The notes: generated by a model not told the origin, from the sequence alone. A DNA stretch of 64,000 nt from DATAFF01 sp044870245 (GCA_044870245.1 JBIOYR010000109.1:1-64000); one strand, 5' to 3'; positions 44,783-54,844 are shown, counted from the stretch's first letter. A program made the numbers and translations.

Positions 44783-46423
44783 TCATTCCCCCGGCAACGC
44801 AGCAGTGACGACGGGCATGTCCGCTCCGCGCGTCACCTTCAACGGCGCTGATCGAACCGTCATCCACATGTTGTAGCAGCCGACGACCGCACCGATCAGG
44901 AAGAGCAGACCTCCGAGTGTGCGCGCGATATAGTACGGGTACATTGCTACGAGCGAGTCGACGAACGAATAGGCAAGCGTCCCGTTCTCGGTATAGGTCC
45001 GCCACATCAGCCCCTGAATGATGCCGGAATTCCACATCGCCAAGACGTAGATCAGGGTTCCCGCTATCGCCAACCAGAAATGCACCTCGACCAGCGTCCC
45101 CGAATACATGCGCTCGCGTTTCCAAAGGGTTGGCACCAGCGTGTAGAGTGATCCGAAGGTTATGAGAGCGACCCATCCGAGCGCGCCTGCGTGCACGTGG
45201 CCGACAGTCCAGTCGGTATAGTGGGACAGCGAGTTGACCGGTCTGATTGCGAGGAATGAGCCTTCGAAGGTCGAAAGCCCATACAGGACAACAGCAGCCA
45301 TTATGAAGCGCAGGGTCGCGTCTTCCCGCACACGGTGCCACGCGCCGTTGAGCGTCAAAAGTGCATTCCCCGCCGATGCCCATGACGGCACCAGCAGCAT
45401 GACCGAGAAGGTCATGCCGAGGGTTTGGACCCAATGCGGAAGGGCTGTGTAATGGAGATGGTGGGAGCCAGCCCACATATAGAAAAACGTGATTCCCCAG
45501 AAGCTCAGGATCGACAGTCGATATGAGAAGATCGGCCGCTGGGCCCGCACCGGCAGATAGTAGTAGAGCATTCCGAGGAAGCCTGCGGTCAGGAAAAACG
45601 CAACCGCATTGTGCCCATACCACCACTGGACCATCGCGTCCTGGACGCCCGGCCAGATCGTATAGCTCTTGGCATGGCCCCACGAAATCGGCAGGGCAAG
45701 ATTGTTGACGATGTGAAGGATTGCAACGACCAGTATGAAAGCCATGAAGTACCAGTTGGCGACGTAGATATGCGGCTCCTTCCGGCGCGCGATCGTCCTG
45801 ATATAGACGACGAAGTAGGTCACCCAGACGACAACCAGCCAAAGGTCGGCATACCACTCGGCCTCGGCGTATTCCTTGGACTGAGTGGTACCCATGAGGT
45901 AGCCCGAGACGGCCAGCACACAGAACAGGTTGTAGCCCAAAAGCACGAACCATGGGCTGAGTTGCCCTGCAAGGCGCGTCCGTGAGGTTCGCTGAAGGAC
46001 GTGGAAGGAGGTTGCGATCAATGCGTTGCCTCCGAAGCCGAAGATCACGCCGGTCGTGTGCGTCGGCCGCAACCTTCCGAAGCTCGACCAGCCAGCGTCA
46101 AAAGCGAGATCGGGCCAAGGGAGCTGCGCAGCCACCCAGACGCCAATGAACATCCCGAACACCGCCCAGGCCATCGAAAGCGCTATACCGACCTTGGTGG
46201 GATCATCGTAATAGGAGGCCTCCCGGTCTTCCGTCGGCTGAGGCTCGTCGAACGAGAACAAGATGACGTAGAGCAGGCCTACCGCGAGGAACATGACGAT
46301 CAGTCCGTGGACACCGAGCGCGTCAGAGCGTCCCAGCCACGCCATCGCAGCGCCAGTGATCGCGACCGCGGCCGCAATAACTGAAGCGATCTGGCGCTCA
46401 GATAACGTAAGCTGCGCGAGCAT
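44783..46423 (-). CDS. ccoN: cbb3 oxidase catalytic subunit I (CcoN)
   Basis: 546 residues with about 12-14 membrane helices. Conserved haem and CuB histidines occur in FGGNALIATSFHV, WWYGHNAVAFFLTAGFLG, WAGSHHLHYTALP and WTVGHVHAGALGW. It reduces oxygen at very low concentration and pumps protons. First gene of the operon; a perfect FixK/FNR box (46537-46550) is centred about 120 bases upstream. An N-terminal helix precedes the core, as in rhizobial forms. Confidence 0.97.
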   Translation of the reverse strand: MLAQLTLSERQIASVIAAAVAITGAAMAWLGRSDALGVHGLIVMFLAVGLLYVILFSFDEPQPTEDREASYYDDPTKVGIALSMAWAVFGMFIGVWVAAQLPWPDLAFDAGWSSFGRLRPTHTTGVIFGFGGNALIATSFHVLQRTSRTRLAGQLSPWFVLLGYNLFCVLAVSGYLMGTTQSKEYAEAEWYADLWLVVVWVTYFVVYIRTIARRKEPHIYVANWYFMAFILVVAILHIVNNLALPISWGHAKSYTIWPGVQDAMVQWWYGHNAVAFFLTAGFLGMLYYYLPVRAQRPIFSYRLSILSFWGITFFYMWAGSHHLHYTALPHWVQTLGMTFSVMLLVPSWASAGNALLTLNGAWHRVREDATLRFIMAAVVLYGLSTFEGSFLAIRPVNSLSHYTDWTVGHVHAGALGWVALITFGSLYTLVPTLWKRERMYSGTLVEVHFWLAIAGTLIYVLAMWNSGIIQGLMWRTYTENGTLAYSFVDSLVAMYPYYIARTLGGLLFLIGAVVGCYNMWMTVRSAPLKVTRGADMPVVTAALPGE

Positions 46424-46536
46424 TCCCTCTCCTCAACCCCGGCCTACGCCCATCTAATTTCCGAGAAATCCGAGGATGACCAGCAGTGCGGCCTCAGTGT
46501 TGGAATAAGATATCGAATAAGGAGTAGGTGGCGACT

Positions 46537-46550
46537 TTGACCTAAATCAA
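46537..46550 (-). promoter_or_regulatory. FixK/FNR box upstream of ccoN
   Basis: On the minus strand TTGATTTAGGTCAA, a perfect TTGA-N6-TCAA. GATATC at 46509-46514 lies 23 bases beyond the box, the place of a -10 hexamer in a class II FNR/FixK promoter. Predicted transcript start is near 46502. Confidence 0.82.
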
Positions 46551-46645
46551 TTGTTACCAACGCTCGGAAGTTGATGGTCATCTCGAACACCTATCATTGG
46601 ATGATAGCGCCTTTGACGGTCGATACTTCCAAGCCGCTCCGCTCC

Positions 46646-49600
46646 TCAACCAGGGCCGTCAGTGCTGGACGTGCTCTCACGCAGTATCGCCTGGGCGATC
46701 TGGAGATCTGGAGCCTCGAAGCCGGCCGTGCAGTTGTCACAAAGGGGAGCGAGCAATTGTCGCGCCTCGTTGCGTCGATTCTGTTCTATCCACAATCGCG
46801 CAAGGGCCACGGCAGCTCTCACCTCCCACATTTTGGCGCCCTGCTGACGAGCAACCGAAGCGGCACGCGACAGCCCAGCTTCCGCTCCTGCGATATCAGC
46901 CTTAGGCAAACGCTGCATCAGCTCACCCGAAATCCTGTGCAGTTCGGCCTCGAGCAACCGTTCGCCCGTTTCTTCAACGCGAGACAGCGCCAGTCTGATC
47001 AAATCCAAGCCTTCTTGCACCGAGCCCGCCCGGCTGAGCGCTTCAGCCTGGAGGCTGAGGAAATACGGTTCATAGAGCGCGGCTCCTGTGGCGCGCCACG
47101 CCGGCAGTCCCCGTCGAAGCTGTGCGAGGCCAGTCTCTATATCGCCTGCTTCGGTCAGAGCCCAGCCGTGGACCATAGTCGCCGCCCCGAGGAAATGCGG
47201 AATGTTTTGCTCGGTCGCGAGCGTGATCAGGGCCTCTGCCTGATTCTGGGCGTCACCCCTCGCCCGACGCATCTGCGCAAAAAAGCAGCCAAACAGCAAA
47301 GCGTAAGCCAGCGTGTTCCAATGGGCGAGCTCGCGGGCAGCATCGAGCGCCTCGCCGCTGCGCGCCTGTGCCTGCTCCGGATAGCCAAGTGCAAACAGGG
47401 TCCATGAGAGTCCCGAGAGCGCCGCCACCCGCGGATCCTGGACGTAGAGAAGCCCGAGCGAGCCATGCTGCTGCTGGTTATAGAGGGCGAGGGTCCGTTC
47501 GAATGCCCGGCGAGCCCCCGCCAGTTCGCCGCGCCATAAGGCGCCCGAGCCAACGACCCGATGACCGACGATCATTGCCGCAGCGTCCTGGTGGTCCTGC
47601 GCACGGCGCAGTAGTTGATCCGCCAGCTTGCGTGCGGCCACGTGCTCGGCGCGTACCGCATGGAAGACCCACTCCCCATAAAGGACCGGCCATAGCTGGG
47701 CCGTAGATCCAATCCGCTCGCAAAGCTCGCGGGCACGCGCGTTCGCACGACCCGCTTCCGGCGCCGCCCAGCCTTGCCATCCCATTAGCGCCACACCCAA
47801 AGCCACTTGCAGATCGAGCTCTTGCCGCCACCGCTGATCGGTTTCCGGCAAGCCCTCGAGCAGCTCGAGCCCTTTCCGCAATTGGACGACAGCTTCGGCC
47901 ATAGCCGAGTGAGAGATCGCCCGCTGGCCGGCCCTGAGCCAATGGTAAATGGCCGGTTGGGTCAACCCTGCCTCAGTATAGTGGTGGGCCAGGAGTTCGG
48001 GCTGCACTTGCACAATCGCCGGAAACCGTTGTTCGATTGCTCGAGCAATCGAACTGTGAAGTCGTTGCCGCTTCCCACGCACCAGCGTCGCGTAGGCAGC
48101 GTCCTGGACAAGCGCGTGCTTGAAGCTGTAGGTGGTTTGCGGCGGTGTTCTACGACGGAACACCAACCCTGCCTCCACGAGGTCGTCCAATGCTGCCTTT
48201 AGCTCGCTCTCTGGTATGCCCGCCGCCTCGGCGAGCAAATCGTGAGAGAACTCCCGGCCGATGGCCGCGCCTATCTGGGCCACCTCTCGTGCAGGGGCCA
48301 GGCGGTCGAGGCGGGCCAGCAACGATTCCTGCAGCGTGGTTGGGATGGCCATGGTCGGCAGCGGACCAGCCAAGGCGTAGTGGTCGCCCTCATCGTTGAG
48401 CAGGTTGGCCTCCAATACGGCCCGCGTCAGCTCCTCCAGGAATAAGGGTACACCATCAGTCTTGGCGACGATTTGGTCGAGAACGGGGCCTGGCAGCGCT
48501 TTGCCGCCAGTCAGCAGGTCGACCACGGCAGCGCCTTGCCGGCGGCTTAAGCGGCTTAGGGTCAGCGAGGTGACATGCGAATAGCGTGTCCACGGCGGCA
48601 CAAACTCGGGACGGTAGGTGATGAGGACAAGCACCGGGGCGCCTTGCAAGCGTTCGACGACCTGGCCTACCAACTCCAGCGAGGTCGGATCGGCCCAATG
48701 CATGTCTTCATACAGGGTCAGCACTGGTTGGCGGTTCGCGAGGTCGAGAAGCTGATCGACGAGCACCTCGAGCGTCCGTTCCTTCTGTCGATGGGGAGTC
48801 ATGTCCAGAGGCGGATACCGGTGAGCTGTCGGAATAGACAACAACCCTGCTATCAGTAGCAAAGCCTCCATCTCCTCAGTGCCACTGACCATCGTCTCGA
48901 GTTTTTCGAGCTTCGCTCCGGAATTGTCCTCCGATGTGAACCCAGCCGCCCGCTCCAGCAGGCCGACAACAGGATAAAGTGGACTCGTTTGATGGTGGGC
49001 CGAGCAATAGTGGCTGAGGACCATGTGCGGTTCGCCTTCGAGCCGCTGTCGCAACGCCCGGACCAGTCGCGACTTGCCAATGCCCGGCTCGCCGGCCAGC
49101 AGTACCACTTGGCCTTCGCCTTCCTTGGCTCGTTCCCAACGCTCGAGGAGGAGCCCGATCTCGTGCTCGCGCCCTACGAGCGGCGTCAGGCCAGCCCTGT
49201 GGAGTGCCTCGAAACGACTCTCGACTGTGCTTTCCCCGACCACACGCCACGCCTGCAGAGGAACCGGGAAGCCCTTCAACTGATGAACGCCGAGATCAGC
49301 AAGATCGAACAGGGCTCCGGCCAGCTGCCGGGTGCGCGCTCCTATCACCACCGTGCCCGGTTCGGCCAGACCTTGTAGCCGGGCTGCGAGATTGGGTGTG
49401 TCGCCAACCACGGTCTGCTCGCGTGCGGTCCCTTCACCGATCAATTCACCGACCACCACCGCGCCGGTCGCAATGCCTATGCGAGCTGTCAGGTTTATCT
49501 CATGCGCCAGTCTGAGGTTGCGGACGGTTTCCACGATTGTCAGCCCGGCCCGCACTGCTCGTTCCGCTTCGTCCTCATGCGCCCGCGGATAGCCAAAGTA

Positions 49601-50032
49601 GGCGAGCACACCATCACCCATGTATTTCGCAACGTGCCCCTCGAATCGATCGACCGCTCTCGCCACCGCGTCCTGATAAGCTCGCAAGAGCTCCCCCATC
49701 TCCTCTGGATCCAGATTCGATGCCAACACGGTGGAGTCGACGAGATCGACGAACATCACCGTGAGCTGGCGGCGCTCCGCCTCGGGGAGCTGCAGGGCTG
49801 TTTCCGAACTTGCGACCGGTTCAGCCGGGGACGGGATGACTGGAACCGAGCCGGCGCGCAGGGCAGCAATTGCCGCGAGCAGCTTCCGACGATGGCCAAT
49901 CGTGACGACGCCGAGCCCGGTCAGGTCGTCGGCCGTGAGGTGGGCTAGAACCTCGGTATCTATGTTGTTGTCGCGAAACGCTTGTTCGTACTGTCCGAGG
50001 CCCAAACTATGCAGCCAGGCCGCGATGTCCAT
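46646..50032 (-). CDS. SAM-domain adenylate/guanylate cyclase with AAA ATPase and TPR repeats
   Basis: 1128 residues from ATG 50032 (MDIAAWLHSLGLGQYEQAF). Domains: SAM-like (1-65), class III cyclase (about 95-265) with metal Asp in VMFVDLVDST and KYMGDGVLAYFG, a STAND-type ATPase (about 285-640) with Walker A GEPGIGKSRL and EDMHWADPTSLEL, and helical TPR-like repeats to the end. Such multidomain proteins are abundant in Rhizobiales; the output (cyclic nucleotide) and signal are not known. It lies between the cbb3 and DUF3141 operons and is transcribed alone. The frame is open to 50374, but the extra part has no domain. Confidence 0.85.
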   Translation of the reverse strand: MDIAAWLHSLGLGQYEQAFRDNNIDTEVLAHLTADDLTGLGVVTIGHRRKLLAAIAALRAGSVPVIPSPAEPVASSETALQLPEAERRQLTVMFVDLVDSTVLASNLDPEEMGELLRAYQDAVARAVDRFEGHVAKYMGDGVLAYFGYPRAHEDEAERAVRAGLTIVETVRNLRLAHEINLTARIGIATGAVVVGELIGEGTAREQTVVGDTPNLAARLQGLAEPGTVVIGARTRQLAGALFDLADLGVHQLKGFPVPLQAWRVVGESTVESRFEALHRAGLTPLVGREHEIGLLLERWERAKEGEGQVVLLAGEPGIGKSRLVRALRQRLEGEPHMVLSHYCSAHHQTSPLYPVVGLLERAAGFTSEDNSGAKLEKLETMVSGTEEMEALLLIAGLLSIPTAHRYPPLDMTPHRQKERTLEVLVDQLLDLANRQPVLTLYEDMHWADPTSLELVGQVVERLQGAPVLVLITYRPEFVPPWTRYSHVTSLTLSRLSRRQGAAVVDLLTGGKALPGPVLDQIVAKTDGVPLFLEELTRAVLEANLLNDEGDHYALAGPLPTMAIPTTLQESLLARLDRLAPAREVAQIGAAIGREFSHDLLAEAAGIPESELKAALDDLVEAGLVFRRRTPPQTTYSFKHALVQDAAYATLVRGKRQRLHSSIARAIEQRFPAIVQVQPELLAHHYTEAGLTQPAIYHWLRAGQRAISHSAMAEAVVQLRKGLELLEGLPETDQRWRQELDLQVALGVALMGWQGWAAPEAGRANARARELCERIGSTAQLWPVLYGEWVFHAVRAEHVAARKLADQLLRRAQDHQDAAAMIVGHRVVGSGALWRGELAGARRAFERTLALYNQQQHGSLGLLYVQDPRVAALSGLSWTLFALGYPEQAQARSGEALDAARELAHWNTLAYALLFGCFFAQMRRARGDAQNQAEALITLATEQNIPHFLGAATMVHGWALTEAGDIETGLAQLRRGLPAWRATGAALYEPYFLSLQAEALSRAGSVQEGLDLIRLALSRVEETGERLLEAELHRISGELMQRLPKADIAGAEAGLSRAASVARQQGAKMWEVRAAVALARLWIEQNRRNEARQLLAPLCDNCTAGFEAPDLQIAQAILRESTSSTDGPG

Positions 50033-50387
50033 CGACGCTCTTCCAATAATCCTCCATCTGCAGCGCACTAGATGTTGATCGTAGCTCAAAAGGACCCCGA
50101 AGCTTAGACCAAAGTGAGCTTCGGCGGCACCCTCGAGAGCCCATCCCGCACCGGGTACCGGGGTCACGGAAAACCTTCGCCGGTTAGCAAGTCCGACGGC
50201 AAACGACTTTGATTGGGGTGCCTTTCCAGTCTGCGCAAAATCAAAGAAACCACGGGAGTCGACGATCAGAACTAGGCCGAATTCGCGGGCCGCTGCGCGC
50301 GTCGCCCACGACCTTGCCTCGCAGCTGCCTCGCAGGCGTGGCGTGTCCGATAGGCCAGATGGGTTGCGCGCCATCGTGGGTGGTGAT
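50033..50387. other. Intergenic region between cyclase and DUF3141 operon
   Basis: About 355 bases. The minus-strand frame of the cyclase remains open through it to 50374 (with stretches such as FGLVLIVDSRGFFDFAQTG), but no family is recognisable and no ribosome site was seen, so it may be an old coding remnant. It also contains the divergent promoters; the FixK box at 50388 ends it. Confidence 0.4.
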
Positions 50388-50401
50388 TTGATCTAGATCA
50401 A
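50388..50401 (+). promoter_or_regulatory. FixK/FNR box upstream of the DUF3141 operon
   Basis: TTGATCTAGATCAA, fully palindromic. TATCTT at 50424-50429 starts 23 bases after it, correct for class II activation, with a transcript start near 50436 and a leader of about 58 bases to the ATG at 50494. Confidence 0.85.
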
Positions 50402-50493
50402 AGGCACTGGCGCGAGGCCTCCGTATCTTGCCTCTCGCTCGTCCCGGACGTGGCACCCATCCAGCAACCGTCAGCAGTCAACGCGAGGGCATC

Positions 50494-52713
50494 ATGACCT
50501 TGAAGCTGAACGAGAAATCTAGTTCAGTGTCACGGCCAGGCGTGTTCGGCTCCACTGTCGAGTATCTGGTCGATGCCGGGCAACGAGGCGTCCTGTTCTG
50601 GGACGTGGTGCGGCAACGGGGCAATCAGTATCAGGAGCATCTCGCCAAGGACGCTCCGCATGTCCTCGACTATGAAGCCGAACTGGTGATCGACGGTCGC
50701 AGGCTCGACCGCCCGGTGAATTACGTCCTTGCGCGGATCATTCCTCCTGAGGATGTCACCATCGATCCGACCCGGCGTCCCTTCGTCGTCGTCGACCCGC
50801 GCGCCGGCCATGGGCCGGGGATTGGCGGATTCAAGGCCGACAGCGAGATCGGCGTTGCCTTCAAGGCCGGCCATCCCTGCTATTTCATCGGCTTCCTCCC
50901 CGATCCGGTTGCGGGGCAGACGATCGAGGACATCACGCGCGCCGAAGGGGTCTTTCTCGAGAAGGTGATCGACCTTCATCCGGAGGCGGACGGCAAGCCC
51001 TGCGTGATCGGCAACTGCCAGGCAGGCTGGGCGATCATGATGCTGGCAGCCCTCCGGCCGGAGCTGTTCGGGCCGGTCATTCTTGCGGGATCACCGCTGT
51101 CCTACTGGGCCGGCGTGCGCGGCCAATATCCAATGCGCTACACGGGCGGTCTTCTAGGCGGCAGCTGGCTCACGGCGCTCGCCGGCGATCTCGGTCATGG
51201 AATGTTCGACGGTGCATGGCTCGTGCAGAATTTCGAGAACCAGAACCCGTCGAACACGCTGTGGTCGAAGCAATACAATCTCTATTCCAAGATCGATACG
51301 GAAGGGCAGCGCTATCTCGGCTTCGAGACCTGGTGGGGCGGCCATGTAACCCTCAATGCCGAGGAGATGCAGTTCATCGTCGACGAGTTGTTCGTCGGCA
51401 ACAATCTTGCGGCAGGGAGGATCAAGACTTCGGACGGCACATCGATCGATCTGCGCAACATCCGCTCGCCGATCGTGGTGTTCTGCTCGAAGGGTGACAA
51501 CATCACGCCGCCGCAGCAGGCACTTGGATGGATCCTCGATCTCTATGACAGCGTCGAGGAGATTCGATCCTACGGCCAGACGATCGTCTATACGATTCAT
51601 GATACGATCGGGCATCTCGGAATTTTCGTGTCGGCCGGCGTCGCGCGCAAGGAGCATGGCGAGTTCTCCAGCAATATCGACATGATCGATGTGCTGCCAC
51701 CGGGCCTTTACGAAGCCGTGATCGAGGCCAAGACCGAGAGCACGAAAGGGTCCGACCTGGTCGTCGGCGATTGGGTCATGCGCTGCGAAGCGCGAACGCT
51801 CGATGACATTCGCGCGCTGGGCGGAAACGATGCGGCAGATGATCGTCGCTTTGCCACCGCTGCGCGCGTTTCCGAGATCAATCTGGCACTCTATCGCACC
51901 TTCCTGCAGCCCTTCATCCGGCAGAGCATGGCGGAGCCGGTCGCCGCATTGATGAAGCAGTGTCACCCGTTGCGGCTGCAATACAGCGCGTTCGCCGACA
52001 GCAACCCGATGATGGGCCTGGTGAAGGCTGCCGCCGATCAGGTGCGCGAGAACCGCAAGCCGGCGCGGGAAGACAATCCGTACTTTGCCTTTCAGGATGC
52101 AGTCTCGAAGCAGATCGTCGGTGCGCTGGACCGTTGGCGGGACATGACCGAGGCGTTTGCCGAAAGCACGTTCAATTGGGTCTATGGGTCGCCGGTGCTG
52201 CAGGCGGCGGTCGGGATCGATCCTGCCGACGAGCAGCCGCAGCGCAAGGCGGCGAAGAGCTCGGCCCATGGCGGGCTGCTCAAGGCACGGATCGACGAGC
52301 TCAAATCGCGAATCGACTCGGGCGGCTTGCGCGAATGTCTGGCGCGCGGTCTCATCTATGTCGGGATGGCGCGCGGCGGGCCCGACGAGCGGGGCCTGGC
52401 GGCGCTGAGGCGGCTCAGGGGGGTGGAGGACGACAAGCCTCGTTTGACCCTTTCGGAGTTCAAAACCCTCATTCGCGAGCAGTATTTCATGCTGTTGATC
52501 GATCAGGCAGCGACTCTTGCGGCGATCCCGCGGCTGCTGCCGCCCGACGAGGAGACCCGTCGCGGAGCTTTCATCGTGCTCTGCCATGTTCTCAACGCCC
52601 GCGGCGACATCACCGGCGAAGCTGCCGACCGGTTGAGGCAGGTGGCTCGACTGTTCGGGGTCGATCCGAGTGTCGCGCCAGAGGTGAAGTCCGAGCGCAA
52701 GGCCAGAGCATGA
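50494..52713 (+). CDS. DUF3141 protein, PHA-synthase-like alpha/beta hydrolase
   Basis: 739 residues from ATG 50494 (GAGGG upstream). Residues about 60-400 form an alpha/beta-hydrolase core. The nucleophile box is GNCQAG with Cys175, as in PHA synthases (G-x-C-x-G) and unlike Ser hydrolases; Asp335 in CSKGDNITPP and His374 in TIGHLGIF complete a PhaC-like Cys-Asp-His triad. The C-terminal 350 residues are helical and unassigned. No signal peptide. It is first in an operon with pta, ackA and fabI (ATGA overlap with pta) behind a FixK box. Likely acts on an acyl thioester or polyester; the actual reaction is unknown. Confidence 0.8.
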   Translation: MTLKLNEKSSSVSRPGVFGSTVEYLVDAGQRGVLFWDVVRQRGNQYQEHLAKDAPHVLDYEAELVIDGRRLDRPVNYVLARIIPPEDVTIDPTRRPFVVVDPRAGHGPGIGGFKADSEIGVAFKAGHPCYFIGFLPDPVAGQTIEDITRAEGVFLEKVIDLHPEADGKPCVIGNCQAGWAIMMLAALRPELFGPVILAGSPLSYWAGVRGQYPMRYTGGLLGGSWLTALAGDLGHGMFDGAWLVQNFENQNPSNTLWSKQYNLYSKIDTEGQRYLGFETWWGGHVTLNAEEMQFIVDELFVGNNLAAGRIKTSDGTSIDLRNIRSPIVVFCSKGDNITPPQQALGWILDLYDSVEEIRSYGQTIVYTIHDTIGHLGIFVSAGVARKEHGEFSSNIDMIDVLPPGLYEAVIEAKTESTKGSDLVVGDWVMRCEARTLDDIRALGGNDAADDRRFATAARVSEINLALYRTFLQPFIRQSMAEPVAALMKQCHPLRLQYSAFADSNPMMGLVKAAADQVRENRKPAREDNPYFAFQDAVSKQIVGALDRWRDMTEAFAESTFNWVYGSPVLQAAVGIDPADEQPQRKAAKSSAHGGLLKARIDELKSRIDSGGLRECLARGLIYVGMARGGPDERGLAALRRLRGVEDDKPRLTLSEFKTLIREQYFMLLIDQAATLAAIPRLLPPDEETRRGAFIVLCHVLNARGDITGEAADRLRQVARLFGVDPSVAPEVKSERKARA

Positions 52714-53654
52714 TGTCAAACGGCCAGTCGAAATATGATCGCTTGATCAGTCGCGCCAAGCAGGCCTCGGCCGTGCGCTGCGCCGTGGTGCATCCATGCG
52801 ACGAGAGCTCGCTCACCGGAGTCGTTCAAGCGGCGCAGAATGGTTTGCTTGTGCCGATTCTCGTCGGTCCCGCTCAACGGATCAGAACCATCGCCCGTGA
52901 GCATGATCTCGACATCGGGCCTTTCGAGCTCATCGATGTTGCCCACAGCGAGGCAGCTGCTGCCAGGGCGGTGCAGCTGATCCACGAGGGCAAGGCGGAG
53001 CTTCTGATGAAGGGCAGCCTTCATACCGACGAGCTCATGCGGGCCGTCACGGCGTCGGCGTCCGGTCTCAGGACAGCCAGACGCATCAGCCATGTCTTCA
53101 TCATGGACGTGCCGAACTATCCGGAGACATTGTTCATTGCCGACGCGGCGATCAATATCGCGCCCGATCTCGATGCCAAGCGCGACATCGTTCAGAACAC
53201 GATCGACCTCTTCGTCCAGGTCGGGCTCGGTACGCCGCGTGTCGCCATTCTGTCGGCCGTGGAAACCGTCACGACGAAGATCCCCTCGACCATCGAGGCG
53301 GCGGCGCTGTGCAAAATGGCCGAGCGCGGGCAGATCACCGGCGGCGTGCTCGACGGGCCTCTCGCCTTCGACAATGCCATCGATCGGCAAGCAGCGGAGA
53401 CCAAAGGCATCCGATCCGCGGTCGCGGGGCGCGCTCAGATTCTGATCGTGCCCGACCTCGAAGCCGGCAACATGCTCGCCAAGAACCTGAGCTTCATGCT
53501 CAAGGCCGATGCCGCGGGCCTCGTGCTCGGAGCACGAGTACCCATCATCCTCACCTCGCGGGCCGACTCGGTGCGGACCCGGCTCGCCTCGTGCGCTGCC
53601 GCGGTGCTCTATGCCGATGCCCGTCGGCGCGCAGCGAATCTCAGCTCTGCGTGA
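52710..53654 (+). CDS. pta: Phosphate acetyl/butyryltransferase family protein
   Basis: 314 residues from ATG 52710, overlapping the DUF3141 stop. It matches the Pta/Ptb catalytic domain alone (no N-terminal DRTGG region): LLMKGSLHTDELMRAV, the segment TKIPSTIEAAALCKMAERG, GVLDGPLAFDNAI and LIVPDLEAGNMLAKNL. It converts acyl-CoA and phosphate to acyl phosphate. With ackA directly after it, acetyl-CoA could yield ATP and acetate. Whether acetyl or a longer acyl group is preferred is open; DUF3141 and FabI next to it make a longer one thinkable. Confidence 0.9.
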   Translation: MMSNGQSKYDRLISRAKQASAVRCAVVHPCDESSLTGVVQAAQNGLLVPILVGPAQRIRTIAREHDLDIGPFELIDVAHSEAAAARAVQLIHEGKAELLMKGSLHTDELMRAVTASASGLRTARRISHVFIMDVPNYPETLFIADAAINIAPDLDAKRDIVQNTIDLFVQVGLGTPRVAILSAVETVTTKIPSTIEAAALCKMAERGQITGGVLDGPLAFDNAIDRQAAETKGIRSAVAGRAQILIVPDLEAGNMLAKNLSFMLKADAAGLVLGARVPIILTSRADSVRTRLASCAAAVLYADARRRAANLSSA

Positions 53655-53659
53655 CGATC

Positions 53660-54844
53660 ATGGACACGATCCTGGTCGTAAATTCCGGCTCCTCAAGTCT
53701 CAAGTTCCAGCTTTTCGGCATTGCCGGACCATCGGCGCTGAAGCGGCTGATCAAAGGTCAGGTTGACGGTATCGGAACAAAGCCGCGATTGCGGGTGAAG
53801 GCCGCGGACGAGGCGATCCTGATAGACCAAACCCATGCGCCGGAAGCCGTGGGGGATGTTTCGGCCGCGATTGGAATCGCCGCTTCATGGCTCAAGGAGA
53901 CACAGAATCTCGCGCCGGTCGCGGTCGGTCATCGCGTGGTGCATGGCGGTCCGGATTATGACAGGCCGGTGCTGGTCGATGATCGGGTGCTGGCGAACCT
54001 CGCGCGACTGACCTCGCTCGCCCCGCTGCACCAGCCGCACAATCTCGCACCGATCGGCACCTTGCTGGCGCGCTTTCCAAAGCTCCCGCAGGTCGCCTGC
54101 TTCGATACCGCCTTTCACCGCGGACATGATCCGATCGTCGATCACTATGCCATCCCCGAGCGGTTCTATGCGCAGGGCATTCGCCGCTACGGCTTTCACG
54201 GCCTGTCGTACGAATATGTCGCCGAGCGGCTTCGGGAGGTGGCGCCCGACGCTGCGAACGGCCGTGTCGTCATTGCCCATCTCGGAAGCGGCGCCTCGCT
54301 TTGTGCCGTTCGCGAGGGGAGAAGCATCGACAGCACTCTCGGATTCACGGCACTTGACGGGTTGCCGATGGGGACGCGGCCAGGGCAGCTCGATCCGGGC
54401 GTGGTGCTGCATCTCCTGAGCGGGGAGGGGATGACGGTCGCCGAGGTGCAGAGCCTCCTCTACCGGGAGTGCGGTCTGAAGGGATTGTCGGGCAGCAGCA
54501 ATGATGTGCGCGCGCTCGAGGCGAGCAGCGATCCGCGCGCTGCGCTTGCGCTTGATCATTTCGTCTACCGCGTCGGGCTGCACGCGGGGATGATGGCAGC
54601 CGCCCTAAACGGGCTCGACGCTTTCGTCTTCACCGCTGGCATCGGCGAAAACTCGGTGAAGATCCGTGCGCGGATCACGGAGCGGCTTGCCTGGCTTGGT
54701 GCCGTGCTCGATCCTGTGGCCAATGCGGCGCACAGGCAGGAAATCTCCAGCCGCGACAGCCGGATCAGGCTCTATGTCATCCCGACCGATGAGGAGCTGA
54801 TGATCGCGCGCCATACAGTGGACCTGCTGAGGAGGGAGCCATGA
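53660..54844 (+). CDS. ackA: Acetate kinase
   Basis: 394 residues from ATG 53660; a GTG at 53651 overlaps the pta stop. Motifs: NSGSSSLKFQLF at the start, VGHRVVHGG, ACFDTAFHRGHD with the catalytic region, RRYGFHGLSYEY, HLGSGASLCA and FTAGIGENS. It makes ATP and acetate from acetyl phosphate, or the reverse. Coupled to fabI by an ATGA overlap, within the FixK-box operon. Confidence 0.95.
   Translation: MDTILVVNSGSSSLKFQLFGIAGPSALKRLIKGQVDGIGTKPRLRVKAADEAILIDQTHAPEAVGDVSAAIGIAASWLKETQNLAPVAVGHRVVHGGPDYDRPVLVDDRVLANLARLTSLAPLHQPHNLAPIGTLLARFPKLPQVACFDTAFHRGHDPIVDHYAIPERFYAQGIRRYGFHGLSYEYVAERLREVAPDAANGRVVIAHLGSGASLCAVREGRSIDSTLGFTALDGLPMGTRPGQLDPGVVLHLLSGEGMTVAEVQSLLYRECGLKGLSGSSNDVRALEASSDPRAALALDHFVYRVGLHAGMMAAALNGLDAFVFTAGIGENSVKIRARITERLAWLGAVLDPVANAAHRQEISSRDSRIRLYVIPTDEELMIARHTVDLLRREP

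Noticed and set aside
53309..53659. Extended N-terminus of acetate kinase
   Set aside because: The frame is open upstream but lies over pta; the family starts at MDTILVVNSGSSS.
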